Source of the DNA: Methylobacteriaceae bacterium
GTDB taxonomy: Bacteria; Pseudomonadota; Alphaproteobacteria; Rhizobiales; Beijerinckiaceae
Direction of reading: 5' to 3'
NCBI GenBank assembly: GCA_019247255.1
Contig: JAFAPJ010000176.1
Span: 1 to 6,999, forward strand
Length of the DNA stretch: 6,999 nucleotides
Shown here: positions 1-6,067 of the stretch, one piece after another
Layout: each line of letters starts with the position of its first letter
Numbering within the stretch: position 1 is the first letter of the stretch
Translations under genes and position numbers: made by a program
The notes under the pieces: generated by a model
Seen by the model: only the letters and a program-made list of their open reading frames with translations
What the model was told of the DNA's origin: nothing
Databases searched by the model: none

Positions 1-1131
1 CTGTCGCCGGCTCTCGTTCCGAACGCGGAGACCTGGCTCGACTTCACCGACCTCGTCTTCATCGATCCGGTCGGCACGGGCTACAGCCGGGCGAACGGGT
101 CCGACAGCGAGGTCCGCGACCGCTACTACACGATCGACGGCGACGTCGGCTCGATCTCGGCCGCGATCGGCCGCTGGCTGCGGGTCAACGAGCGGCTGAC
201 CTCGCCGAAATTCTTCCTCGGCGAAAGCTACGGCGGCTTCCGCGGCCCGCTCATCGCCCGCAAGCTCCAGACGGATCTCGGGACCGGGCTGTCGGGCCTC
301 GTGCTCGTCTCGCCCGTCCTCGATTTCAGCTACATCACGCAGGCGCGCCACGCGCCGTTCGAGAATGTCGGCCGGCTACCCTCCTACGCGGCGGCGCGGC
401 TCGAGAAGAGCGGCCCGGTCACCCGGGCGGCCCTCGCCGAGGTCGAGCGCTACGCGGCCGGCGATTACCTGCTCGATCTGACCCGCGGCCTCGCCGACCC
501 GGAGGCGACCGACCGGGTCGTGAAGCGCGTGACCGAATTCACGGGGCTCGACCCCGAAATCGTGCGCCGGCGCGCCGGGCGGCTCGACCCCGATACGGTC
601 GCGCGCGAGATCCGGCGCGGGGAGGGGCGGGAGGTCTCGCTCTACGACACGGCGGTGTCGAGCTTCGACCCCGACCCAAGCGCCGCGCGCTCAGGTTCGG
701 GCGATCCGCTCCTCACCGCCATGCAGGCCCCGCTCACGAGCGCGATCGTCGACCACCTCTGGCGCCGGCTCGGCTGGGCGGTCCCGAACGCCCGCTACGA
801 GCTGTCGAACGGCGCCGTCGGCGGCGCCTGGCGCTACGGACGCGGCCGGCGGGCGCCCGAATCCCTCGACGCCCTGAAGCAGGCCGTCGCGCTCGACCCG
901 GCGATGCGGGTGCTGGTCACCCACGGCCTCACCGACCTCGTCACGCCGTACTTCGCGAGCGAGCTCCTGCTGCGCCAGATCCCGGTCTATGGCGGGGTGC
1001 CCCGCATCGGGCTCGCGACCTATCCCGGCGGCCACATGTTCTACACGCGCGATGCATCGCGGGCGGCCTTCCGGGCCGACGGGGAGGCGCTGATCCGCCG
1101 CGCGCTCGAAGGGCGCGGCCTCGGCCAGTAG
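1..1131 (+). CDS. S10 serine carboxypeptidase-like alpha/beta hydrolase, 5'-truncated
   Basis: The frame is open from the first base, so the true start lies upstream; 376 residues and the TAG stop are visible. Seen: an S10-type motif FIDPVGTGYSR at visible residues 20-30, the nucleophile elbow GESYGG with Ser at visible residue 76 (codon 226-228), a late Asp in HGLTDLVTP (residue 312, codon 934-936) and His in YPGGHMFY (residue 345, codon 1033-1035). Order and spacing fit the Ser-Asp-His triad of peptidase family S10 (carboxypeptidase C, COG2939). Known for the family: removal of C-terminal amino acids at acidic pH, usually as secreted proteins; some plant members are acyltransferases. The missing N-terminal part, roughly 100 residues or more, would hold any signal peptide and the usual GGPG oxyanion segment. 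It ends 18 nt before the OpgC-like gene, so co-transcription is likely. The substrate is unknown. Family assignment is firm; peptidase activity is inferred. Confidence 0.9.
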   Translation: MSPALVPNAETWLDFTDLVFIDPVGTGYSRANGSDSEVRDRYYTIDGDVGSISAAIGRWLRVNERLTSPKFFLGESYGGFRGPLIARKLQTDLGTGLSGLVLVSPVLDFSYITQARHAPFENVGRLPSYAAARLEKSGPVTRAALAEVERYAAGDYLLDLTRGLADPEATDRVVKRVTEFTGLDPEIVRRRAGRLDPDTVAREIRRGEGREVSLYDTAVSSFDPDPSAARSGSGDPLLTAMQAPLTSAIVDHLWRRLGWAVPNARYELSNGAVGGAWRYGRGRRAPESLDALKQAVALDPAMRVLVTHGLTDLVTPYFASELLLRQIPVYGGVPRIGLATYPGGHMFYTRDASRAAFRADGEALIRRALEGRGLGQ

Positions 1132-1149
1132 CGGAGCGGACGGCGCGGC

Positions 1150-2250
1150 ATGCGTCAGCCGAACGAGGTCGATTTCTGGCGCGGCTTCGCGCTGGTCTCG
1201 ATCTTCATCAACCACATCCCGGGCTTCTTCTTCGAGCGCTTCACGCACCGGAATTTCGGTCTGTCGGACTCGGCCGAGCTCTTCGTGTTCCTGGCGGGCT
1301 GGTCGCTTCGCCGGCTCGTCGACGCGGCCGAAGGTCCGGTCGGGCTCGGGCGCCTCCTCCTCACGCTCGGCGCGCGCGGCGTGAAGCTCTACGCCGCGCA
1401 GATCCTCATCACGGTGGCGGCGCTCGGGGTCGTCGCGGCCTCCGCGGTCCTCCTCGAGGCGCCGCCCCTTCTCGAATGGAACAACGCCGCTCCGGTCTTC
1501 GCGGACCCCGTGCCGGCTCATATCGGGCTCGTCCTGCTGACCCATCAGCTCGGCTTCTTCGACATCCTGCCGCTCTACATTGTGCTGATGCTGGGCTCCC
1601 CGGCGCTCGCGATCGTGCACAAGGCTTCGCCGACCCTGGTGCTGCCGCTGTCGGTCGCGATCTACGCGGTCGTGCTCAGCTTCGGTCTCAACCTGCCCAC
1701 CTGGCCGGCCGAAGGCACCTGGTACTTCAATCCATTCGCCTGGCAGCTCGTCTTCGTGCTCGGCTTCTGGCTCGCGGGCCGCTCGTGGCTCGGCGATTGG
1801 GCGCGCCGGCACGCGATGGCGCGCCGCGCGGTCGGCGCCGTGGTCCTGGCGGTCGGCGCGGTCGTCGTGCTGCGCGAGCTTCAGCCCGACCCGATGATCT
1901 TGCCCCAGCCCCGCCTGTTCTTCCTCTTCGACAAGACCTTCGTGACGCCGCCGCGGCTCCTCCACTTCCTGGCGGTCGTCGCGACCTTCGCGGGCGCCTT
2001 CATCCTCGCGCAGCGCTACGCGCCGGCCCTCGCGCGCTTCGGCTCGATGCTCGGCCGTAACTCGCTCAACGTCTTCTGCGTCGGCTCGATATTAAGTCTG
2101 CTCGGGCAAGTCGCGCGTTTCGCGCTCGGAAATGATAAGATGGTCGACCTGGCGATCCTGGTCGTTGGAGTCGTTGTTCTGGGATTTACGGCATGGTTGT
2201 CCGAGTTGCGGGAGCGGTTGCGTTCGGACGGGCGGCCGTCGCCGGCCTGA
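1150..2250 (+). CDS. opgC: OpgC-family integral membrane acyltransferase
   Basis: A 366-aa, very hydrophobic protein with about ten likely membrane segments (around residues 9-28, 43-57, 80-102, 124-156, 162-182, 195-212, 226-242, 270-288, 304-325, 332-350). Landmarks typical of OpgC (acyltransferase-3-like clan) are the N-terminal DFWRGFALVSIFINH with His22, the HRNFGLSDSAELFVFLAGW segment (residues 33-51), DKTFVTPPRLLHFLA (261-275) and LGRNSLNVF (301-309). Known: OpgC in Rhodobacter sphaeroides adds succinyl groups to osmoregulated periplasmic glucans; family members in other alphaproteobacteria are mostly uncharacterised. Acyl-CoA would be used on the cytoplasmic side and the acyl group passed to a periplasmic glycan. 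The start is ATG with a weak GGAG 13 nt upstream, 18 nt after the S10 gene stop. The last 58 nt overlap the SGNH gene. Codons ATA, TTA, AGT, GGA and TTT cluster near the 3' end, unlike the rest. Membrane acyltransferase is firm; the glucan substrate is inferred. Confidence 0.85.
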   Translation: MRQPNEVDFWRGFALVSIFINHIPGFFFERFTHRNFGLSDSAELFVFLAGWSLRRLVDAAEGPVGLGRLLLTLGARGVKLYAAQILITVAALGVVAASAVLLEAPPLLEWNNAAPVFADPVPAHIGLVLLTHQLGFFDILPLYIVLMLGSPALAIVHKASPTLVLPLSVAIYAVVLSFGLNLPTWPAEGTWYFNPFAWQLVFVLGFWLAGRSWLGDWARRHAMARRAVGAVVLAVGAVVVLRELQPDPMILPQPRLFFLFDKTFVTPPRLLHFLAVVATFAGAFILAQRYAPALARFGSMLGRNSLNVFCVGSILSLLGQVARFALGNDKMVDLAILVVGVVVLGFTAWLSELRERLRSDGRPSPA

Positions 2251-3005
2251 TCTGGCTCGGGGCGGCCGGATCGGTCGCGGCCCAAGGGCCCGAGCCGGGC
2301 CCGGGCGCGCCGCCGTTGAGCCCGCCCTGCGAGGCGCCGGCCGATGACATCTCCCGCGCCGGACCGCTGCCGCGCACCGAGGCCCGCCTCAGGGCCCGGA
2401 CGGTCCTCAAGGTCCTGGCGATCGGCTCCTCCTCGACGCTCGGGGCCGGGGCCTCGAGCCCCAAGAAGAGCTACCCGGCGCAGCTCGAGACCATCATCGA
2501 GAAGAGCTTCAAGGGTCTCGACGTCATCATCGTCAATCGCGGCGTCTCGGGCGAGGCGGCCGCGACCACGGCCGAGCGCCTGAAGGCGCAGGTCGCGCTG
2601 GAGGACCCCGACATCGTGCTCTGGCAGGTCGGCACGAACGACGCGATGTCGCGCGTACCGGTCGATCAGTTCGCCGAGACGGTGCGCGACACGATCCGCT
2701 GGCTCAGGAACAAGGGCGTCGACGTCGCGCTCGTCGGGCTGCAATACGCGCCGAGCATCGCGAGCGACGAGCATTACCTGGCGATCCGGGCGGCGCTCGC
2801 GAAGGTCGCGGGCGAGGAGAACGTGCTGCTCGTGCGCCGCTTCGAGGCCATGGAGTACCTCGTCAAGGCCAAGGGCGACGAGTTCCTGGCGGGCGACGGG
2901 CTCCGGCTCAACGATCTCGGCTATCGCTGCATGGCCGAGCATGTGGCGGCCGCCGTCGTCGGCAGCGCCTTTCACAAATGGCCGAAGCTGCAGCCTCGGC
3001 CGTGA
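2193..3005 (+). CDS. Secreted SGNH/GDSL hydrolase-like protein with altered block V
   Basis: 270 aa. The N-terminus (residues 1-30) is a likely Sec signal peptide: small hydrophobic residues ending in SVAA with probable cleavage before Gln31, then a Pro/Gly-rich linker (31-60). The SGNH fold follows: block I IGSSSTLG with nucleophile candidate Ser80, block II NRGVSGE with Gly120, block III GTND with Asn149, and block V DGLRLND with Asp235. In block V the residue expected to be the catalytic His is Arg238 (codon CGG, 2904-2906), so hydrolase activity by the usual mechanism is doubtful; His250 lies 12 residues on and might or might not compensate. The ATG start gives a 58-nt overlap with opgC; GGGA lies 8 nt before it, and no other usual start precedes the signal peptide. 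Translational coupling with opgC and a periplasmic location suggest a joint role in glycan acylation or deacylation, by analogy with AT3-SGNH fusion proteins. It ends 10 nt from a convergent gene. Confidence 0.85.
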   Translation: MVVRVAGAVAFGRAAVAGLIWLGAAGSVAAQGPEPGPGAPPLSPPCEAPADDISRAGPLPRTEARLRARTVLKVLAIGSSSTLGAGASSPKKSYPAQLETIIEKSFKGLDVIIVNRGVSGEAAATTAERLKAQVALEDPDIVLWQVGTNDAMSRVPVDQFAETVRDTIRWLRNKGVDVALVGLQYAPSIASDEHYLAIRAALAKVAGEENVLLVRRFEAMEYLVKAKGDEFLAGDGLRLNDLGYRCMAEHVAAAVVGSAFHKWPKLQPRP

Positions 3006-3015
3006 CCGGTCGCGC

Positions 3016-3414
3016 TCAGGCGACGCGACGGTCGATTCCCTCCATCGGCGCCCGCTGGCGCAGCTCGGAGATGACGCCCACGATCTGCTGAGGCTGGAAG
3101 GGCGTCCGGATGCAGGGTGCGCCCTTGACCTTCACGGGCTCCGGGATGCGGTTCGGCGCGCGCGCCGCGTAGATGACGTCGATGCGCGGTTGGAGGAGGC
3201 GCGCCGCCTTCGCGACCGCGAGTCCTCCGACCTCCCCGCCGAGATCGGCATCGACGAGAAGCACGTCGAACTTCTCCGTCTCGAGCCGGGTCATCGCCTC
3301 CGTGCCGCTGCGCGCCGTCACCGCCTCGAACCCGTACATCACGAGCCCGTTGGCCGTGATCTGCCGCGTGAGGCCGTCGCTCGCCACGACCAGCACTTTC
3401 AGCTGCCTGGACAC
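3016..3414 (-). CDS. Stand-alone response regulator receiver protein, degenerate
   Basis: 132 aa, a single receiver (REC) domain with no output domain. Seen: strand 1 KVLVV followed by ASDG, the strand 3 segment FDVLLVDADLGG with phospho-acceptor candidate Asp55, strand 4 IDVIYAARAP and the C-terminal CIRTPF. In a normal receiver strand 1 ends in an acidic pair, strand 4 in Thr/Ser-Ala and strand 5 in Lys-Pro. Here these positions read Ala11-Ser12 (Asp13 remains), Ala83 and Thr104, so Mg2+ binding and phosphorylation-driven switching are probably weak or absent although Asp55 is kept. The GTG start (3412-3414) is supported by GGAGAG at 3421-3426 on the same strand. Stand-alone receivers are abundant in Rhizobiales and usually act by protein-protein contact; the partner is unknown. 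It is followed by the convergent SGNH gene after 10 nt and lies downstream of a second receiver on the same strand. Confidence 0.85.
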   Translation of the reverse strand: MSRQLKVLVVASDGLTRQITANGLVMYGFEAVTARSGTEAMTRLETEKFDVLLVDADLGGEVGGLAVAKAARLLQPRIDVIYAARAPNRIPEPVKVKGAPCIRTPFQPQQIVGVISELRQRAPMEGIDRRVA

Positions 3415-3482
3415 GCTTCACTCTCCACGGGTGGTCTGATCGAAGGCGAATGGGCCGTTTCGGCGGCTGGCCTCAGGTCACA

Positions 3483-3497
3483 GAGGTTAACGACCTC
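3483..3497. repeat. Perfect short inverted repeat upstream of the receiver gene
   Basis: GAGGT-TAACG-ACCTC, 5-bp arms with a 5-nt centre, about 70-80 nt upstream of the GTG start of the - strand receiver gene, within the 186-nt gap between the two receivers. Its position fits an operator, but no convincing -35/-10 pair was found beside it. TTTGCA-17-CGTTAA on the - strand is a poor candidate that overlaps it. Confidence 0.35.
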
Positions 3498-3532
3498 ACG
3501 AGGGGAGCATGCAAAGTTGAAGGAACCGTAAA

Positions 3533-3558
3533 CGGCAGGCCCGCGCCGCGCCCTGCCG
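3533..3558 (-). terminator. Possible weak terminator hairpin downstream of the pseudo-receiver
   Basis: Perfect 7-bp inverted repeat CGGCAGG / CCTGCCG with a 12-nt loop, followed in the - direction by TTT (3532-3530). It starts 43 nt after the pseudo-receiver stop. The T-tract is short, so termination may be partial, allowing some read-through into the second receiver gene. Confidence 0.4.
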
Positions 3559-3600
3559 GTGCGCCGCAACCCGGCCGGACCGCGCCGTGTCGGGTCGGGT

Positions 3601-4008
3601 CTAGTAGCGGACGGCCCGGACCGTGTGGTCGGCCCGGGCGGCACGCTCGGCTGCCGCCACGAGGTCGAGCGGCAGCCAGGGTTTCTGGATCACGACGGCC
3701 CCACCCGGAAGGGGCCCGCGCGGGTGCTGGTTCCGTGGGGCCGTGAGGATCAGCGACACGGTCGGCCAGAGGACGGAGACACGCCGCGCCAGGCCATAGC
3801 CGTCCGGCGTGCCCTCGAGCTCGACCCCGGACAGCATGAGGTCGATGAAGCCCGCCCCGTCACGCAGGCGGTCGATCGCGTCCGACGCGGTGCGGACGAC
3901 CTCGACCCTGAGGTCGAGCGCTTCGAGCAGCGCCGAGCCGAGCTCGCCGAGACCCGGATCGGATTGCGCGACCACCGCGCCCCGACGTCCTCCCGCTGTC
4001 CGCTTCAT
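3601..4008 (-). CDS. Stand-alone pseudo-receiver protein lacking the phospho-acceptor Asp
   Basis: 135 aa, a single receiver-like domain with no output domain. Seen: strand 1 AVVAQSDPG (acidic pair replaced by Gln-Ser, Asp17 kept), strand 3 region IDLMLSGVELEG, strand 4 LILTAPR with conserved Thr89, and VIQKPW with conserved Lys109. Aligning DLMLSG with the usual DLxLxD pattern puts Gly61 at the phosphorylation position, so it should not accept phosphate there. The preserved Thr and Lys show it comes from a functional receiver. The ATG start is well supported by GGGAG six nt upstream (4015-4019 on the + strand as CTCCC). The TAG stop is followed by a possible terminator hairpin. It is divergent from the SDR operon, separated by 168 nt, and in tandem with another degenerate receiver. 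A role as a phosphorylation-independent adaptor is inferred; the partner is unknown. Confidence 0.8.
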   Translation of the reverse strand: MKRTAGGRRGAVVAQSDPGLGELGSALLEALDLRVEVVRTASDAIDRLRDGAGFIDLMLSGVELEGTPDGYGLARRVSVLWPTVSLILTAPRNQHPRGPLPGGAVVIQKPWLPLDLVAAAERAARADHTVRAVRY

Positions 4009-4134
4009 GCCGGGCTCCCGTCCTGGTAGCTCGATGCCGCCGCCGCTCCGAAGCTTACGCGCTCACCCCTGGCAGTGTTGCCGAAGAGCCGCGCGCAAGC
4101 AAGAAAAACCGTGATCGTTGACGCACCTTCGCGT

Positions 4135-4149
4135 GAAGCCCAGAAGCCC
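4135..4149. repeat. Short tandem direct repeat GAAGCCC x2
   Basis: Two identical 7-nt copies separated by one A in the leader of the SDR operon. The small spacing (8 nt) is shorter than a helical turn, so it could equally be chance in GC-rich DNA. Confidence 0.4.
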
Positions 4150-4164
4150 TGCGCCGCGACGGCG

Positions 4165-4170
4165 AGGAGG
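4165..4170 (+). promoter_or_regulatory. Ribosome binding site fixing the SDR GTG start
   Basis: A perfect AGGAGG six nt before the GTG at 4177. It decides the start against the upstream in-frame ATG at 4075, which has no comparable site. Confidence 0.8.
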
Positions 4171-4176
4171 AAGCGC

Positions 4177-4923
4177 GTGAGGCTGAAGAACAAGACCGCG
4201 ATCGTGACGGGCGCCGCCCAAGGCTTCGGCTTCGGCATCGCCGAGACCTTCGTGCGCGAGGGCGCGCTCGTGGCGCTCGTCGACCTCAACGGCGAGGCGG
4301 CCGCCGCGGCTGCCGCGGCTCTCGGGCCGGCGGCGCTCGCCTTCGCGTGCGATGTCGCCGATGCGGCGCAGGTCGCAGAGGTCGCCGAGGCCGCGATCCG
4401 TTCGCTCGGGGGCCTCGACATCCTGGTCAACAATGCCGGCACCTCGCACCGCAACCGGCCCATGCTCGAGGTGGAGGAGGCCGAGTTCGACCGCGTCTTC
4501 GCCGTGAACGTGAAGTCGATCTACCTTCTCGCCAAAGCCGCGGTGCCGCATTTCCGCACGCGGGGGCGCGGCGTCATCCTGAACATCGGCTCGACGGCCG
4601 GCATCCGGCCGCGGCCGGGCCTCGCCTGGTACAACGCCTCCAAGGGCGCGGTGAACCTCCTGTCGAAATCCATGGCGGTCGAGCTCGCGCCGGACCACAT
4701 CCGGGTGAACGCGCTCGCGCCGGTCGCCGGCGAAACGCCCCTTCTCGCGACCTTCATGGGCGAGGACACGCCCGAGAAGCGCGCCGCCTTCCGGTCCACG
4801 ATCCCGCTCGGCCGGCTGTCGACGCCGCAGGATATCGCCCATGCCGCCCTTTTCCTTTGCTCGGACGAGGCCGACATGATCACCGGCGCCGTGCTCGAGG
4901 TCGATGGCGGGCGCTGCATCTGA
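4177..4923 (+). CDS. SDR family NAD(P)-dependent oxidoreductase
   Basis: 248 aa from a GTG start, the usual length of a classical short-chain dehydrogenase. Seen: the cofactor-binding TGAAQGFGFG (residues 11-20), Asp36 at the end of strand 2 (VALVDL), which favours NAD over NADP, NNAG at 85-88, Asn111, and the catalytic set Ser139 (NIGSTAG), Tyr152 and Lys156 (YNASK). The C-terminus VDGGRCI closes the fold. The start was chosen because AGGAGG lies exactly 6 nt before GTG and MRLKNKTAIVTG is a normal SDR N-terminus. An in-frame ATG at 4075 would add 34 basic, non-conserved residues and is less likely. The gene opens a three-gene operon, 20 nt before an old yellow enzyme and ahead of a 3-oxoadipyl-CoA thiolase, so it probably oxidises or reduces a hydroxyl/keto group of a catabolic intermediate. 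The substrate cannot be told from sequence; automated names such as 3-oxoacyl-ACP reductase or glucose 1-dehydrogenase would be over-specific. Confidence 0.93.
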   Translation: MRLKNKTAIVTGAAQGFGFGIAETFVREGALVALVDLNGEAAAAAAAALGPAALAFACDVADAAQVAEVAEAAIRSLGGLDILVNNAGTSHRNRPMLEVEEAEFDRVFAVNVKSIYLLAKAAVPHFRTRGRGVILNIGSTAGIRPRPGLAWYNASKGAVNLLSKSMAVELAPDHIRVNALAPVAGETPLLATFMGEDTPEKRAAFRSTIPLGRLSTPQDIAHAALFLCSDEADMITGAVLEVDGGRCI

Positions 4924-4943
4924 CCACGCGACGCGAGAGCCCG

Positions 4944-6053
4944 ATGAGCGCCCTTTTCTCCCCGATCGAGCTCGGTCCCGTCGCGCTGGCGAACCGGATC
5001 GTCGTCTCGCCCATGTGCCAGTACAGCGCGATCCACGGCGACGCGCAGGATTGGCACCTCGCCCATCTCGGTCAGCTCGCCGTGTCGGGCGCGGCCCTCG
5101 TCATGACGGAGGCGGCGGCCGTCGAGCCCGAGGGCCGCATCAGCCATCACGATCTCGCGCTCGCGAGCGACGAGAACGAGGCCGCGCTCCATCGCGTGAT
5201 CGGGTTCTGCCGTCGCCACGGCGGCGCGAAGCTCGGGATCCAGCTCGCGCATGCGGGCCGGAAGGGCTCGGCGCACGTGCCCTGGATGGGCCAGCGGGGT
5301 CTCGGGCCGGGGGAGGACCCTTGGGAGACGCTCGCGCCCTCCCCGATCCCCTTCGGGGACGGGTGGCCGACGCCGCGCGCCGCGACCGATGAGGACTTGG
5401 CGCGTCTCGTGACGGCCCATGCCGAGGCGGCCCGGCGGGCGAAGCGGCTCGGCTTCGACGTGATCGAGCTGCACGCCGCGCACGGCTACCTGCTGCACGA
5501 ATTCCTCTCGCCCATCTCGAACCAGCGGACGGACGCCTATGGCGGCTCGCTCGAGAACCGGATGCGCCTTCCGCTCGAGATCTTCGAGGCGATCCGCGGG
5601 GCGGTCGGGCCCGGGATCGCGCTCGGGGCCCGGATCACGGGCTCCGACTGGCTGCCCGGCGGGATCACGCCGGCGGAAGCCGCGGCGCTCGGGCAGGAGC
5701 TCGAGCGGCGCGGCTGCCACTATCTCGACGTGACCTCGGGCGGGCTCGTGCCGCACGCCAAGATCGAGATCGGGCCGGGCTACCAGGTGCCGTTCGCGGA
5801 AGCGGTGAAGCGCGCCGTCTCCATTCCCGTGATGAGCGTCGGGCTGATCGTCCGGCCCGATCAGGCCGAGGAGATCGTCGCGTCCGGCCGGGCCGATCTC
5901 GTCGCGCTCGCCCGCACCATCCTCGACGACCCGCGTTGGCCGTGGCATGCGGCCGAGGCGCTGGGCGCCGAGGTCGCGCGCCCCAACCAATACCAGCGTG
6001 CCGCGCCGGCCGTCTGGCCGGGCCAGAGCTACAAGGGCGCGGCGAACGCCTGA
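4944..6053 (+). CDS. Old yellow enzyme, YqjM/NamA-type NADH:flavin oxidoreductase
   Basis: 369 aa, full length for the YqjM class of FMN-dependent ene-reductases. Seen: RIVVSPMCQYSA (residues 18-29) with the class-specific Cys25 and Tyr27 that tune FMN, LAHAGRKGSA (101-110), the active-site HAAHGYLLHEFLSP with His177, His180 and Tyr182, then NQRTDAYGGSLENR (193-206), the phosphate-binding region SVGLIV and ALARTILDDPRWPWHAA (321-337), and a C-terminal QYQRAAP with Arg352, matching the arginine finger that reaches into the neighbouring subunit in YqjM. Known chemistry: NAD(P)H-driven reduction of alkenes conjugated to a carbonyl or other electron-withdrawing group. The ATG at 4944 matches the family N-terminus; the frame is open further upstream through the SDR gene but that part is not protein-like. 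It sits 20 nt after the SDR and 14 nt before the thiolase, so it likely reduces an enone or dienoyl intermediate in the same pathway. The physiological substrate is unknown. Confidence 0.93.
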   Translation: MSALFSPIELGPVALANRIVVSPMCQYSAIHGDAQDWHLAHLGQLAVSGAALVMTEAAAVEPEGRISHHDLALASDENEAALHRVIGFCRRHGGAKLGIQLAHAGRKGSAHVPWMGQRGLGPGEDPWETLAPSPIPFGDGWPTPRAATDEDLARLVTAHAEAARRAKRLGFDVIELHAAHGYLLHEFLSPISNQRTDAYGGSLENRMRLPLEIFEAIRGAVGPGIALGARITGSDWLPGGITPAEAAALGQELERRGCHYLDVTSGGLVPHAKIEIGPGYQVPFAEAVKRAVSIPVMSVGLIVRPDQAEEIVASGRADLVALARTILDDPRWPWHAAEALGAEVARPNQYQRAAPAVWPGQSYKGAANA

Positions 6054-6067
6054 ACCGGAGAGACATT

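Larger units (their letters stand above)
4009..4176. promoter_or_regulatory. Divergent intergenic region between pseudo-receiver and SDR operon
   Basis: 168 nt separate two divergent genes, so promoters for both should lie here. A local A-rich patch (4101-4108) and TTGACG at 4118-4123 could be a -35 element toward the SDR, but no good -10 follows at 16-18 nt. On the - strand TTGCTT-17-AACACT is only a weak match. A direct repeat of GAAGCCC (4135-4141 and 4143-4149, period 8) lies 28-42 nt before the SDR start and may be a regulator site. No promoter is assigned with confidence. Confidence 0.4.

Noticed and set aside
691..1965. Long open frame on the - strand (424 codons) across the S10/opgC genes
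   Set aside because: Its translation is Arg/Glu/Asp/His-rich with no fold or motif, and it lies antisense to two well-supported genes; a GC-rich shadow.
2016..2975. Open frame of 319 codons on the - strand across the SGNH gene
   Set aside because: Low-complexity charged translation antisense to a protein with clear SGNH motifs.
2941..3531. Open + strand frame of 196 codons across the receiver gene
   Set aside because: Overlaps the opposite strand of a recognisable receiver; no motif, composition typical of an antisense shadow.
3519..3545. GGAAC element resembling the -35 of a general-stress (EcfG) promoter
   Set aside because: No CGTT at 16-17 nt spacing on the same strand, and it points away from the receiver genes.
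4075..4176. Longer N-terminus for the SDR starting at ATG 4075
   Set aside because: 34 extra basic residues not seen in SDRs, and a perfect ribosome binding site precedes GTG 4177.
4297..4320. Run of eight Ala codons in the SDR (residues 41-48)
   Set aside because: Mixed GCN codons in a surface helix; ordinary in GC-rich genomes, not a repeat expansion.
4063..4842. Open - strand frame of 259 codons antisense to the SDR
   Set aside because: The SDR on the + strand has the complete motif set; this frame has none.
4347..4943. Upstream in-frame extension of the old yellow enzyme frame through the SDR gene
   Set aside because: The extension is Arg/Gly/Ala-rich and not protein-like, and the family N-terminus begins at the ATG at 4944.
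4521..5990. 489-codon open frame on the - strand across the SDR and flavoenzyme genes
   Set aside because: Motif-free antisense shadow of two intact enzymes.
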